The notes beneath the pieces were generated by a model. It saw nothing but the letters and a program-made list of their open reading frames with translations, ran no database searches and was not told where the DNA came from. This document shows positions 23,943 through 32,264 of a stretch of 64,000 bases of DNA, in pieces. Position 1 is the first letter of the stretch; each line of letters opens with the position of its first letter. Source of the stretch: Actinoplanes couchii (GTDB lineage: Bacteria > Actinomycetota > Actinomycetes > Mycobacteriales > Micromonosporaceae); contig NZ_BOMG01000078.1 in assembly GCF_016862075.1 (NCBI RefSeq), forward strand, positions 23,763 through 87,762, written 5' to 3'. The position numbers and the translations under genes were made by a program.

Positions 23943-23960
23943 CTCACCGGATTCCGGGGT

Positions 23961-23991
23961 TTGACTCTCCCGCCACGGGAGACCGGAACGT
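23961..23991 (+). promoter_or_regulatory. MerR-type promoter/operator for the downstream MerR gene
   Basis: TTGACT (23961-23966) is followed at once by the palindrome TCTCCCG-CCA-CGGGAGA (23966-23982), placed in an extended spacer as in promoters that MerR proteins untwist. The downstream -10 is not obvious. The MerR coding sequence begins 23 bp further on, so autoregulation is likely. Confidence 0.65.
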
Positions 23992-24013
23992 GATCGGGGA
24001 AGGAGGAACCGCG

Positions 24014-24832
24014 ATGGACGACCTGATCCCGATCGGGCGCTTCTCCCGGATGAGCCGGCTGTCGATCAAGGCCCTGCGCTTCTATGACGAGCAGGGACTG
24101 CTGGCCCCCGCCCGGGTGGACCCGGCCACCGGCTACCGCTTCTACCGGCGGGGCCAGGCCGGGCGCGCCGAGGCGATCCGGGTGCTGCGGCTGATCGACA
24201 TGCCGGTCGGGGAGATCCGCGACCTGCTCGCCGACGACGACCCGGAGCTGACCGGCAAACGCCTGGCCATGCACCGGGAACGGCTGCGGGACCGGCTCGC
24301 CGAACAGGAGCGGATGCTGCGGTTCCTCGAACGTCTCATCGATCGAGGAGGAAACGTCATGCCCTACCAGGTGACGACCAAGGAGATCGCCGACATCCCG
24401 GTGGCCGGGATTCGGCTCAAGGCCAGTCTCGCCACCGTCGGCGAGGTGCTCCAGCAGGGCTTCGGCACGGTCGGTGGCGCGCTCGGCGCGGCCGGGGTCG
24501 CCCCGGCCGGCCCGCCGTTCGTGGTCTACCACGACGTGATCGACGAGCAGACCGAGGGCGAGATGGAGGTGTGCTTCCCGGTTCCGGCCGGAACGGCGAT
24601 GCCGGCCGGTCCGGTCCACTACCGGGAGGTGCCCGGCGGACGGGTCGCGTCCACCATCCATCGCGGGCCCTACCAGGAGATCTCCCCGGCCTATCACGTC
24701 GTCACCGGCTGGATCGAGGAACAGGGCCTGACCGTTCACGGGGCTCCGCGCGAGATCTACCTGAACGATCCGCAGAGTGTCGGCAGCCCGGACGAGCTGG
24801 TCACCGAAGTGCAGTTCCCGCTCGCTCCCTAG
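24014..24832 (+). CDS. MerR-family regulator with GyrI-like effector domain
   Basis: A 272-aa regulator of the BmrR/TipA type. Residues 1-75 are the MerR winged helix (IGRFSRMSRLSIKALRFYDE), about 80-115 a dimerising coiled coil, and 120-272 a GyrI/AraC-type small-molecule binding domain (AGIRLKASLATVGEVLQQGF, HYREVPGGRVASTIHRGPY). Such proteins sense cationic drugs or peptides and activate efflux genes. AGGAGG lies 7 bases before the ATG. The operator just upstream suggests autoregulation. No efflux gene is adjacent on this strand. Confidence 0.9.
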   Translation: MDDLIPIGRFSRMSRLSIKALRFYDEQGLLAPARVDPATGYRFYRRGQAGRAEAIRVLRLIDMPVGEIRDLLADDDPELTGKRLAMHRERLRDRLAEQERMLRFLERLIDRGGNVMPYQVTTKEIADIPVAGIRLKASLATVGEVLQQGFGTVGGALGAAGVAPAGPPFVVYHDVIDEQTEGEMEVCFPVPAGTAMPAGPVHYREVPGGRVASTIHRGPYQEISPAYHVVTGWIEEQGLTVHGAPREIYLNDPQSVGSPDELVTEVQFPLAP

Positions 24833-24864
24833 CGCTCTTTCGAGCGTACTTGTCGCCTCGCTAA

Positions 24865-24900
24865 TTGACCGGTGTCAAAGCGTGCTGATAGCACGGAGGG
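24865..24900 (+). promoter_or_regulatory. Promoter with overlapping inverted repeat and hairpin
   Basis: TTGACC at 24865-24870 is a good -35 element and is part of the inverted repeat TTGAC-CGGT-GTCAA (24865-24878). CGTGCT-GAT-AGCACG (24881-24895) is a 6-bp hairpin, and TGATAGCA within it could supply the -10. GGAGGG follows directly. An operator at the -35 is likely. Confidence 0.45.
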
Positions 24901-24912
24901 GTGCTGCTGTGG

Positions 24913-25449
24913 ATGTACACCGATCGGCTCGCCGCGGGTGACGACGGATGGTGGCGGGCCTCGACCCGCCGTACCGCCGACATGCTCTCCGACGGGTTCT
25001 GGTGGGTCGACGACACCGGACCCGACCGGTCGGTGTGGCTGCTGATCGACACCACCGCGGTGCTCGTGCACGGGCTGGCCCGCAGCCACGGCGCGCACCC
25101 GGCCGAGGTCACCGGCGCCGACCTGGTGACCTGGGCCACGCCGCGGATCGCCGGGATGCTCCAGCTCGCCGAGGACCTCTTCCTGCGGCCGCCGGTCGAC
25201 CCGGACGGCATGTGGGCGTGGCACCGGGCCTTCGGCCAGGAGTGGCGGGCCACAGTCCAGCAGGTCGCCTACCTGCTGGTGGCGGCCGGGCACGAACTGC
25301 TCCCGGCCGCTGACCCGGTGTCCGTCCTGTGGCGGGACCTGACCGAGGGCGACGACCCCGGCCGTCGCTATCCGGCGGTGGCCGGGCCGGCCATCGTGCA
25401 CGGGCTGACCGAGATGGTCCGGCACTTCGGGTATCCCGCCCGCCACTGA
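24913..25449 (+). CDS. Hypothetical protein
   Basis: A 178-aa soluble protein, Trp-rich (GWWRASTRRTADML, GFWWVDDTGPDRSVWLL) and mostly helical in appearance, with no recognised domain, signal peptide or membrane helix. A GTG at 24901 is also in frame, but it touches the ribosome site GGAGGG. The ATG at 24913 has correct spacing, so it is preferred. The upstream promoter carries an inverted repeat at the -35, hinting at regulated expression. Function unknown. Confidence 0.68.
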   Translation: MYTDRLAAGDDGWWRASTRRTADMLSDGFWWVDDTGPDRSVWLLIDTTAVLVHGLARSHGAHPAEVTGADLVTWATPRIAGMLQLAEDLFLRPPVDPDGMWAWHRAFGQEWRATVQQVAYLLVAAGHELLPAADPVSVLWRDLTEGDDPGRRYPAVAGPAIVHGLTEMVRHFGYPARH

Positions 25450-25619
25450 CGGCGGCATTGAACCACCGATCCGCGGGGGCCGGGTACCGATTCCGGAATC
25501 CGGTCCCGGTGGATCGTTCCCCGAGCCTGAACGGCCGATGTCCGCCTGATTCGGCGCCTCGGAACAGCCGTCGCGTGGTCCCCTTTTCCGGTAGTGGCCC
25601 GGCTCGGAAGGGGTGCGGA

Positions 25620-25919
25620 ATGAACAGGACGACACGGCTGCTGGGGGCCGGTGCGGGGTTGGTCGTGGGATCGGTGCTTCTGACCGGTCCGGCACAGGCC
25701 GGGGAACAGTTCTTCCTGAATCCGGATAGTTCCATCGAGGCGCCCGTCTTCGGGAGGACCGCTCCGGTTACGGCCCTCGAACCTCCGCCCACCCCGTCCC
25801 CTTCCCCTTCCCCTTCCTCTTCGCCCTCTCCGTCGCCGGGTGTCGTCAAGAAGAAGGAAGAAGTCGTCACGAACTTCCAGAGCGGCCCCTGGTTCCCCGC
25901 GCCACTCCCGGTCAGCTGA
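25620..25919 (+). CDS. Small secreted protein with Pro-Ser repeat
   Basis: A 99-aa protein. Residues 1-27 form a Sec signal peptide: basic start MNRTTR, hydrophobic core AGAGLVVGSVLLTG, cleavage after AQA. The mature part has a Pro-Ser dipeptide repeat near residues 56-72, then a Lys/Glu patch (VVKKKEEVV). The repeat DNA is a (CCTTCC/CCTCTT) pyrimidine run, another short tandem repeat. There is no sorting signal or lipobox. A Gram-positive cell-wall-spanning or extracellular role is possible; function unknown. Confidence 0.7.
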   Translation: MNRTTRLLGAGAGLVVGSVLLTGPAQAGEQFFLNPDSSIEAPVFGRTAPVTALEPPPTPSPSPSPSSSPSPSPGVVKKKEEVVTNFQSGPWFPAPLPVS

Positions 25920-26000
25920 AAGCGGCCGCTCAGCCGCCCGCCCGTACCGCACCGCTGTGGCCTGTGCATCGTCCGCCTGACCGAGACTCAGGAGCAGACC

Positions 26001-27332
26001 ATGGTCGTGAGAGGCTGTCCTCTTCGCGCCACCTGTTCCACCCGTGGGGGACCGCCGATCGTGAGCAGGCACCGCAAGAACCTGGGCGTCCTGTTGCACC
26101 ACGTGCACACCGGCGGCCCGATGACCCGGGCCGCCCTGGCCGAGGTGATGGGCGTCAACCGCAGCACTATCCTGGCCCTGACCAACGAGCTGGCCGCCGC
26201 CGGCCTGGTCCGCGAGGAGACTTCCGCCGTCACGGAAGGCGCCGGCCGGTCGTCGTCCGCGGTGCAGCCCTCGCCCGTGGTGCCGCCGTCTACGAGGCGG
26301 CCACCGTCCACCGGACGGCCTTCGTCGGTGGGGCGGCCTTCGTTCGTGGTGCGGCCGGAGACCGGTCGGGTGTTCGTGCTCGCGTTCGACGTGGCCGTCG
26401 ACCGCCTCGTCGCGGCCCGGGTCGGTCTCGGCGGCAAGGTCCTCGACCGGCGTGAGACACCCCGATCGCGGACCGGAGCCGATCTGGACACCGTGGTCGG
26501 CGCGCTGGCCGTCCTGGGGCGCTCGTTGTACGACGCGGCGCCGGCCGGCACGGTCTGCGCCGGGATCGGGGCCTCCTACTGCGGGATGATCCGCCCCGGC
26601 GACGGGATGGTCCGGTACGGCCCGGAGATGGGCTGGGTCGACCAGGCGTTCGGCACCGAACTGGAGGCGGCCCTTGGTATCGGGCTGCCGGTCAGCGTCG
26701 GCAACGAGGCCCATCTCGCGGCACTCGCCGAGTTCCAGCGCGGCGCCGGGATCGGCAGCCCCGACCTGATCTACCTGCACGGCGACGTCGGTGTCGGCGG
26801 CGGCATCCTGGTCGGCGGGCGGATGCTCGGCGGCGAGAGCGGGTACGGCTGCGAGGTCGGCCACATGCTGGTCAACCCGTACGGCGGCCGGGAATGTCTG
26901 TGTGGTTCCCGGGGCTGCCTCGAAGCCGAGACCGGGGAACACGCCCTGCTCGAAGCCGCCGGCCGCTCCGGCGAGTTCGGCCGGGACGCGGTCCGTGCCG
27001 TGCTCCGGGACGCCGACGCCGGTGATCCCGGCGCCACTGATGCCGTCGCCGCGATCGGGGACTGGCTCGGTATCGGCGTGGCCAACCTGATCAACCTGTT
27101 CAACCCCGGCGTCGTCATCTTCGGTGGCACCCTTCGTGAGCTCTACGTCGCGGCGGCCCCACAGCTGATGGCCCGGATCTCCCAGCACGGGATGCCCGTC
27201 TCCCGCGAACGGACCCGTCTGCTCCCCTCCGGCCTGGGCGACGACGCAACCCTGATCGGCGCCGCCGAGCGGGGTTTCGCCGCCCTGATGTCCGACCCCC
27301 TCGGCAACCGCTCGGCGACCCTGCGAACCTGA
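26001..27332 (+). CDS. ROK-family transcriptional regulator
   Basis: A 443-aa repressor. A winged helix-turn-helix lies near residues 25-75 (MTRAALAEVMGVNRSTILAL), and the ROK sugar-kinase-like domain runs from about 120 to the end. GIGASYCGMI, GDVGVGGGILVGG and the zinc motif CLCGSRGCLE are ROK hallmarks. Between the two domains is a Pro/Ser/Arg-rich stretch (PPSTRRPPSTGRPSSVGRPS) of about 30 residues that is longer than usual and encoded by short DNA repeats. AGGAGCAG precedes the ATG. Ligand and targets are unknown; no sugar operon is directly adjacent. Confidence 0.88.
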   Translation: MVVRGCPLRATCSTRGGPPIVSRHRKNLGVLLHHVHTGGPMTRAALAEVMGVNRSTILALTNELAAAGLVREETSAVTEGAGRSSSAVQPSPVVPPSTRRPPSTGRPSSVGRPSFVVRPETGRVFVLAFDVAVDRLVAARVGLGGKVLDRRETPRSRTGADLDTVVGALAVLGRSLYDAAPAGTVCAGIGASYCGMIRPGDGMVRYGPEMGWVDQAFGTELEAALGIGLPVSVGNEAHLAALAEFQRGAGIGSPDLIYLHGDVGVGGGILVGGRMLGGESGYGCEVGHMLVNPYGGRECLCGSRGCLEAETGEHALLEAAGRSGEFGRDAVRAVLRDADAGDPGATDAVAAIGDWLGIGVANLINLFNPGVVIFGGTLRELYVAAAPQLMARISQHGMPVSRERTRLLPSGLGDDATLIGAAERGFAALMSDPLGNRSATLRT

Positions 27333-27412
27333 GCTCCACCCACCCGGACCGGCAGATCCCTCTTCCCGGACCGCTGGGCGGTGGCCAGTCTGTGGCATTG
27401 ACCTCGCGATGC

Positions 27413-28264
27413 TCAGGTCGTGAAGGACTCGTTGCCCACCACCCGGAGCAACTCCAGAAATCCGGCGGTGGGACTGCCCGCCGGAGCCGTCATCAGAACC
27501 AGGCGCTGATCCTCGGCCGGGGTCATCAGCGTCTCGCAGTCGAACTCGATCAACCCGACCGCCGGATGCCGAACCCGGATCCGGCTCTGCCGCCGCACCG
27601 CCACCTCATGCTCGTCCCACAGGCCCGCGAACTCGCTGCTCGACGACCGCAACCGCCTGACCAGCGCCGCCGCCACCGGATCCGTGCCACGCCGGGCCAC
27701 CGCCGCCCGCAGATCGGCCACGTGCAGCCGACCGCAGTAGTCGTGCTCCTCGTCCGGGAACGCGGCCCGCATCCGCGGATCGTTGAACCACCTCCAGACG
27801 ATGTTGTGATCCTGTCCGTGATCGTGGTGCACGGGTGGGCAGACGTCTCCGAAGAGAGTCTCGGCCAGCGCATTCTGCGCCAGCAGGTCGCCCAGGTCGC
27901 TGAGCACCTGCGCGGGCACCCCCGTCAGCTGATCGAGCAGGTAGAGCAGGCTCGGCCGGACATGCGCCCCGGCCGGCCGCCCGGCCGGTGGCCGATGCCC
28001 CGCCAGCAGGTGGAGGTGGTCACGCTCGTCGTCACTCAGCCGCAGCGCCTGCGCCAGAGCCTGGAGCAGCTGGGTGGACGGTTGCGGGCTGCGCGCCTGC
28101 TCCAGGCGCATCAGGTAGTCGGGCGACATGCCGGCCAGGAGCGCCAGCTCCTCACGGCGCAACCCGGGCGCACGCCGCCGGAAGCCCGCCGGTAGGCCCA
28201 CCTCCTGAGGTTGCAGCCTGTCCCGGCAGCGGCGGAGGAAATCTGCCAGCTCGCGTCGGTCCAT
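27413..28264 (-). CDS. MmyB-type helix-turn-helix transcriptional regulator
   Basis: A 283-aa regulator of the same type as the one at 12420-13265. An XRE-type HTH (LRREELALLAGMSPDYLMRL, residues 33-52) is followed by the MmyB ligand-binding domain (NIVWRWFNDPRMRAAFPDEE is a typical block). It diverges from the NADP-dependent oxidoreductase at 28395. The inverted repeat at 28290-28307 lies between them and is the likely operator. Such pairs usually respond to the oxidoreductase substrate. Confidence 0.88.
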   Translation of the reverse strand: MDRRELADFLRRCRDRLQPQEVGLPAGFRRRAPGLRREELALLAGMSPDYLMRLEQARSPQPSTQLLQALAQALRLSDDERDHLHLLAGHRPPAGRPAGAHVRPSLLYLLDQLTGVPAQVLSDLGDLLAQNALAETLFGDVCPPVHHDHGQDHNIVWRWFNDPRMRAAFPDEEHDYCGRLHVADLRAAVARRGTDPVAAALVRRLRSSSSEFAGLWDEHEVAVRRQSRIRVRHPAVGLIEFDCETLMTPAEDQRLVLMTAPAGSPTAGFLELLRVVGNESFTT

Positions 28265-28289
28265 GCACCCATGTTGACGCCTTCGGCGG

Positions 28290-28307
28290 GCGGTAACCAG
28301 GTACCGC
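28290..28307. promoter_or_regulatory. Candidate operator between regulator and oxidoreductase
   Basis: GCGGTA-ACCAGG-TACCGC is a perfect 6-bp inverted repeat with a 6-bp spacer, 25 bp from the regulator start and 87 bp from the oxidoreductase start. Confidence 0.45.
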
Positions 28308-28394
28308 TGATCCTAGGCAAAGCGGTCCCTCCACAACCGACTCCGGCGGCGGCACCGTGGACGCCGGAAGACGAGACGACGAGAGGTGACGGCC

Positions 28395-29297
28395 ATGAAA
28401 GCGATTGTCTTCGAGCGGTTCGGCGGCCCCGAGGTCCTGCGGCTGGTGGAGACCGAGACGCCACGGCCCGGTCCCGGCCAGATCCGGCTGAGGGTGCGGG
28501 CGGCCGGGGTCAACCCGCTCGACCACAAGATCCGCAACGGATGGCTGGAGCAGGTGTTCCCGACCACCTTCCCGGCGATCCCCGGGCTGGAGGCGTCCGG
28601 CGTCGTCGACGAGGTGGGCCCGGCGGTGACCGCGCTGCTGCCCGGCGACGAGGTGATCGCCTTCACCGATTCCGGAGCCTATGCGGAGTACGCGCTGGCA
28701 ACCGTCGCCGTTCCCAAACCGGTCGGGCTGAGCTGGGAGGCGGCGGCCGCGCTGCCCGTGGCCGGCGAGACCGCCCAGCGTGTGCTCCGGCTGCTCGCCG
28801 TCACCACGGGGGAGACCCTGCTCGTGCACGCGGCGGCCGGTGCGGTCGGCGGGCTGGCCGTTCAGCTCGCGGTGGCCCTCGGCGCGACCGTCATCGGCAC
28901 TGCCTCACCGGTGAACCATGACTATCTGCGGTCGCTGGGTGCGCTGCCGGTGGAGTATGGCGACGGCCTCGCCGACCGGGTCCGCGCCCTCGCCCCGCAG
29001 GGGGTCGACGCGGTTTTCGACGCCGCGGGCCAGGGTGCGCTGGCCCCGTCGATCGAACTGCGCGGGGGAACCGACCGGATCATCACCATCGCCGACCCGT
29101 CGGCCGCCGCGCTGGGGGTGCCGTTCTCGTCCGACGGTCCCCGCACCCCGGCCGGGCTCGCCGAGGTGGCCACCTCGGCTGCGGAGGGTCGCCTCCGGGT
29201 CGAGGTGGCGCAGACGTTCGCGCTGGCCGACGCCGGTAAGGCGCAGGAGCAGAGTGCGGGCGGCCACACCCGCGGCAAGTTGGTCCTGCACCCGTGA
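28395..29297 (+). CDS. NADP-dependent quinone oxidoreductase-like protein (MDR superfamily)
   Basis: A 300-aa zinc-free medium-chain dehydrogenase/reductase. MKAIVFERFGGPEVLRLVE is the typical start and AAGVNPLDHKIRNG the substrate-side block. LLVHAAAGAVGGLAVQLA (about residue 140) is the nucleotide-binding AAxGxVG motif of quinone reductases. The ATG at 28395 is chosen over a GTG nine bases upstream because of AGAGG spacing. Divergent from its probable regulator. It probably reduces a quinone or enone with NADPH; the natural substrate is unknown. Confidence 0.88.
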   Translation: MKAIVFERFGGPEVLRLVETETPRPGPGQIRLRVRAAGVNPLDHKIRNGWLEQVFPTTFPAIPGLEASGVVDEVGPAVTALLPGDEVIAFTDSGAYAEYALATVAVPKPVGLSWEAAAALPVAGETAQRVLRLLAVTTGETLLVHAAAGAVGGLAVQLAVALGATVIGTASPVNHDYLRSLGALPVEYGDGLADRVRALAPQGVDAVFDAAGQGALAPSIELRGGTDRIITIADPSAAALGVPFSSDGPRTPAGLAEVATSAAEGRLRVEVAQTFALADAGKAQEQSAGGHTRGKLVLHP

Positions 29298-29304
29298 GGG
29301 GGTG

Positions 29305-29337
29305 GGGCTGGCACCACCATCAGGCGCGTGCCAGCTC
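29305..29337 (+). terminator. Inverted repeat after the oxidoreductase
   Basis: GCTGGCAC (29307-29314) and GTGCCAGC (29328-29335) pair around 13 nt, extendable by two pairs with one G-T. Probably a terminator; an operator for the following hydrolase is an alternative. Confidence 0.45.
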
Positions 29338-29401
29338 CACTGTGGTCGAGGCGCAGGTTCGGAATGCTGATCTCCGACGACATGACGGGGAGGACGAAGA
29401 G

Positions 29402-30622
29402 ATGGGCATCGACAGGAGAGCTGTGCTCGGCGGCGCGCTGACGGTTCCGGTGGCCACCATGAGCGGTGGAGGGCCCGCGGTGGCCACGGGCAGGCCCTCC
29501 GCCGTCGACCGGCTCGTCGCTCTGCGGCGGGACCTGTACGCGCATCCGGAGGGCCCCGGCCAGGAGCGGCGTACCGCCGCGGTGGTCGCTGGCATCCTGC
29601 GGGGCGCCGGGCTGGAGGTCACCACCGGAGTCGGCGGGCACGGTGTCGTCGCGGTCCTGACCGGCACCCGGCCCGGGCGCACGGTCGCCTACCGCGCCGA
29701 CATGGACGCGGTGCCACCCGGCGACCAGATCGGTGGCCGCACCGAGCCGGCCCACCTGTGCGGGCACGACATCCACACGACCGTCGGAGTGGGGGTGGCC
29801 CTCGCTCTCGCCCGGCAGCGCGAGCGGCTGGCCGGCCGGGTCGTGTTCGTCTTCCAGCCCGCCGAGGAGGCTCTCACCGGCGCCGCGGCGATGCTCGCCG
29901 ACGGGGTGCTGACCACGCATCGGCCCGCCGAGATCCATGCCCTGCACTGCTGGCCGGCTCCGGTCGGGAGTCTTGTGGTCACCTCCGGGTTCGGGCTGCC
30001 GGGCCGGGACCAGGGCATCGTGACCCTCACCGATCCGGAGAGCGCGACCCGGCTCGCCGCCGATCTCAACGGCATGAGCACCGTCGCCCGCCCGGCCACC
30101 CCCGCCGATCTGGAGCGCCTCGTGGCCGGTGTCGAAACTCCGCGGGGGCCGCTGGCCGGGTTCGTCTTTCTCCAGGCCCAGGCGTCCGGCAACCGGGTGC
30201 GGGTGGTGTCCCGGTGCTGGCCCGAGCAGGGATACCCGTCGATCCGCCAGGAGATCCGCAGGCGTGCCCAGGCCCTCGGCGCGGTGTCGGTCGACTTCCC
30301 GGCCGACCCGTTCCCGGCCATGGTCACCCCGCAAGGCCTCGGCGACGAGCTGGAACGGCACCTTCGGCGTACGGTCGGTGACCACCGCATCGGCGCGCTG
30401 CATGCGGCGATCCCGTTCAGCGGTGAGGACTTCTCCCTCTTCCTCAAGGAGATCCCCGGCACCTACACCCTCCTCGGGGTCCGGTCGCCCGGCGCTCCGA
30501 TCGAGGCCGCCTACCCGCATTTCGGGACCTTCGTGCCCGACGAGCGGGCGATCGGTCACGGGGTCCGCGCCATGACCGGGTGGCTGGCCGCCCGCACTGT
30601 TCTTGCCCGTGGCGGATCCTGA
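29402..30622 (+). CDS. M20-family amidohydrolase/peptidase, probably exported
   Basis: A 406-aa metal-dependent amidohydrolase (hippurate hydrolase/IAA-amino-acid hydrolase type). YRADMDAVP, LCGHDIHTT (metal-binding Asp/His), FQPAEE (catalytic and metal glutamates) and SGEDFSLFL are present. The N-terminus MGIDRRAVLGGALTVPVATM has a twin-arginine followed by a hydrophobic stretch, suggesting Tat export. The lid domain in the middle is shorter and less typical than in the family. It is followed 65 bp later by the PmoA-like gene with a LacI-type operator between, so it probably belongs to a separate unit. Confidence 0.85.
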   Translation: MGIDRRAVLGGALTVPVATMSGGGPAVATGRPSAVDRLVALRRDLYAHPEGPGQERRTAAVVAGILRGAGLEVTTGVGGHGVVAVLTGTRPGRTVAYRADMDAVPPGDQIGGRTEPAHLCGHDIHTTVGVGVALALARQRERLAGRVVFVFQPAEEALTGAAAMLADGVLTTHRPAEIHALHCWPAPVGSLVVTSGFGLPGRDQGIVTLTDPESATRLAADLNGMSTVARPATPADLERLVAGVETPRGPLAGFVFLQAQASGNRVRVVSRCWPEQGYPSIRQEIRRRAQALGAVSVDFPADPFPAMVTPQGLGDELERHLRRTVGDHRIGALHAAIPFSGEDFSLFLKEIPGTYTLLGVRSPGAPIEAAYPHFGTFVPDERAIGHGVRAMTGWLAARTVLARGGS

Positions 30623-30636
30623 CGATACGTTTCCGA

Positions 30637-30652
30637 GGGAAAGCGCTTACCC
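30637..30652. promoter_or_regulatory. LacI-type operator before the PmoA-like gene
   Basis: GGGAAAGCGCTTACCC, with a perfect AAGCGCTT core at 30641-30648, sits 35 bp before the start at 30688. It matches the CG-centred palindromes bound by LacI/GalR proteins and is nearly identical to the site at 45781. Confidence 0.7.
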
Positions 30653-30687
30653 GCAGGCCGGAAGGCCACGCCGAGAAAGGGTCGAGG

Positions 30688-31482
30688 ATGACCGAACTGC
30701 TTGTCGACGGAACCCCGGTCGCCACCTACGTGAGCACTCCCGATGTCGACATCCGCCTGGCGCCGCGGCCCTACCTGCACCCGATCCGGACTCTCGGCGG
30801 CACGGTCGTCACCGACGAGTACCCGGAGGATCATCCCTGGCACCTCGGCGTCTCGGTGACGATGCAGGACGTCGACGGCGTCAACGTCTGGGGCGGCCGC
30901 ACCTACGTGCGCGACGAGGGCTACATCTGGCGTGACGACCACGGCCGGGTCCTGTCCGACGGTCAGCAGCCGGTCGACGGCGGCTTCACCGACGCCCTCC
31001 GCTGGGTCGACGGCGCCGACCGGACGATCCTGCGGGAGCAGCGCTCGGTCACCGCCGTCCCGGCCCGGCACGGCTGGGAGCTGCGGTTCCGCTACGAGTT
31101 GGCGGTCCCGGGCCAGGCCGAGGTGACGCTGGGCAGCCCCGCGACGAACGGTCGCACCGGCGGGGCGGGTTACGGCGGCTTCTTCTGGCGGGCCACGGCA
31201 GGCGAGGCGGAGGCTTTCGTCCCGTCCGGAGGTGAGGCCCATGGTTCCACCGACCCGTGGTTGGCGCTGACCGTGCAGGACTCCTACACGCTGGTCTTCC
31301 GGGGCATCGCCGGAGCAGACCGCTGGTTCGCCCGAACCGGCGACTACAACGGCGTCTGCACAGCCCACGCCTGGGAGGACCTCTTGACGATCAAGCCGGG
31401 CGCCCCCTTGACCAGAGAGGTGAGTGTTCTGATCGCAGACGGCCGCCTGACCAGAGACGAGATCGCCGCGCTGCAGCTGTAG
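30688..31482 (+). CDS. PmoA-like (DUF6807) protein
   Basis: A 264-aa soluble protein of the PmoA/DUF6807 family, common in carbohydrate-utilisation clusters of actinobacteria. RPYLHPIRTLGG, DHPWHLGVSVTMQDVDGVN and NFWGG-like text (NVWGGRTYV here) carry the conserved His and Trp residues. GGFFWRA and the closing HAWEDLL fit the family beta-sandwich. Its enzymatic role is not established. The start ATG follows GAAAGG. Control by a LacI-type regulator is likely from the operator at 30637, making it the first gene of the regulon seen up to about 48.8 kb. Confidence 0.82.
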   Translation: MTELLVDGTPVATYVSTPDVDIRLAPRPYLHPIRTLGGTVVTDEYPEDHPWHLGVSVTMQDVDGVNVWGGRTYVRDEGYIWRDDHGRVLSDGQQPVDGGFTDALRWVDGADRTILREQRSVTAVPARHGWELRFRYELAVPGQAEVTLGSPATNGRTGGAGYGGFFWRATAGEAEAFVPSGGEAHGSTDPWLALTVQDSYTLVFRGIAGADRWFARTGDYNGVCTAHAWEDLLTIKPGAPLTREVSVLIADGRLTRDEIAALQL

Positions 31483-32264
31483 CAGCCCGGCCCCTAGAGG
31501 TGCGCTGACGGCGCGCCGACGGTGAGGTGGCGGCGTGCCGACGGCGAGGTGACGGCGCGCCAATGGCGAGGTGACGGCACCGCCCGAGTCACCTCGCACA
31601 TCGCGCACCGCAGTCCTTCCCAAGCACCGCAGTTCTTCCCACGGACCGCAGTCCTTCCCGGGCCCCGCGTCGCCGGGCTGTCCGTGGGCAGCTGGCTGGC
31701 GGAGGGGTGCGTTGGCGAGAGGTGGTGCCAACGTCGGTCACGAGACCGGCGGTCTGGTCCACATCCTCATGGCCGGCCCGCGGCGATGGTGCGTGGCGAG
31801 TGAGAAGTTCGTCGGCCGGGAGGTAGCGAGGGGGCCGCTGGGGTTCTGGATGGCTTCGCGACGAGGCTGTTGCGAGATGGGTGGCGCTTCGCCCGGGTGA
31901 GCGTAACGGGGGCCCGGGCGAAGCGTCCGTCGCCTGTCCTTCGTCCTCCCACGGCCGGTGTTTCGTCCGCCCACGGGCCGGTGTTTCGTCCGCCCACTGG
32001 CCGGTGTTTCGTCCTCCCACGGCCGGTGTGCTGCCGGCGGGCTCGACCTGCAAAGAAGCGGGCTCACGAGGGCGGCATGACGTGGTGCTTGAGTGAGTCG
32101 ACCAGAATGTGGTGCGGCTTGGGGCGGGAACCCGGTTGCGATGGTGGTCAGCACCCCGGGTAGGGCGGCGACGATGGTTCTGGCCACTGCCCTGAGTGCC
32201 TGTCTCGCTACTGAGTAAACGCGAATATGAATTCGTTGATCCTATTATCGCTGGTCCGCCCTGG
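31483..32264. other. 782-bp gene-free region rich in short tandem repeats
   Basis: No convincing gene. It contains degenerate copies of GGCGAGGTGACGGC (about 31520-31580), three copies of ACCGCAGTYCTTCCC spaced 18-19 bp (31607-31658), and four copies of GGCCGGTGTTTCGTCC at 31953, 31976, 31999 and 32021 (period 23, 23, 22). Frames that stay open here owe it to the repeats. Confidence 0.7.
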
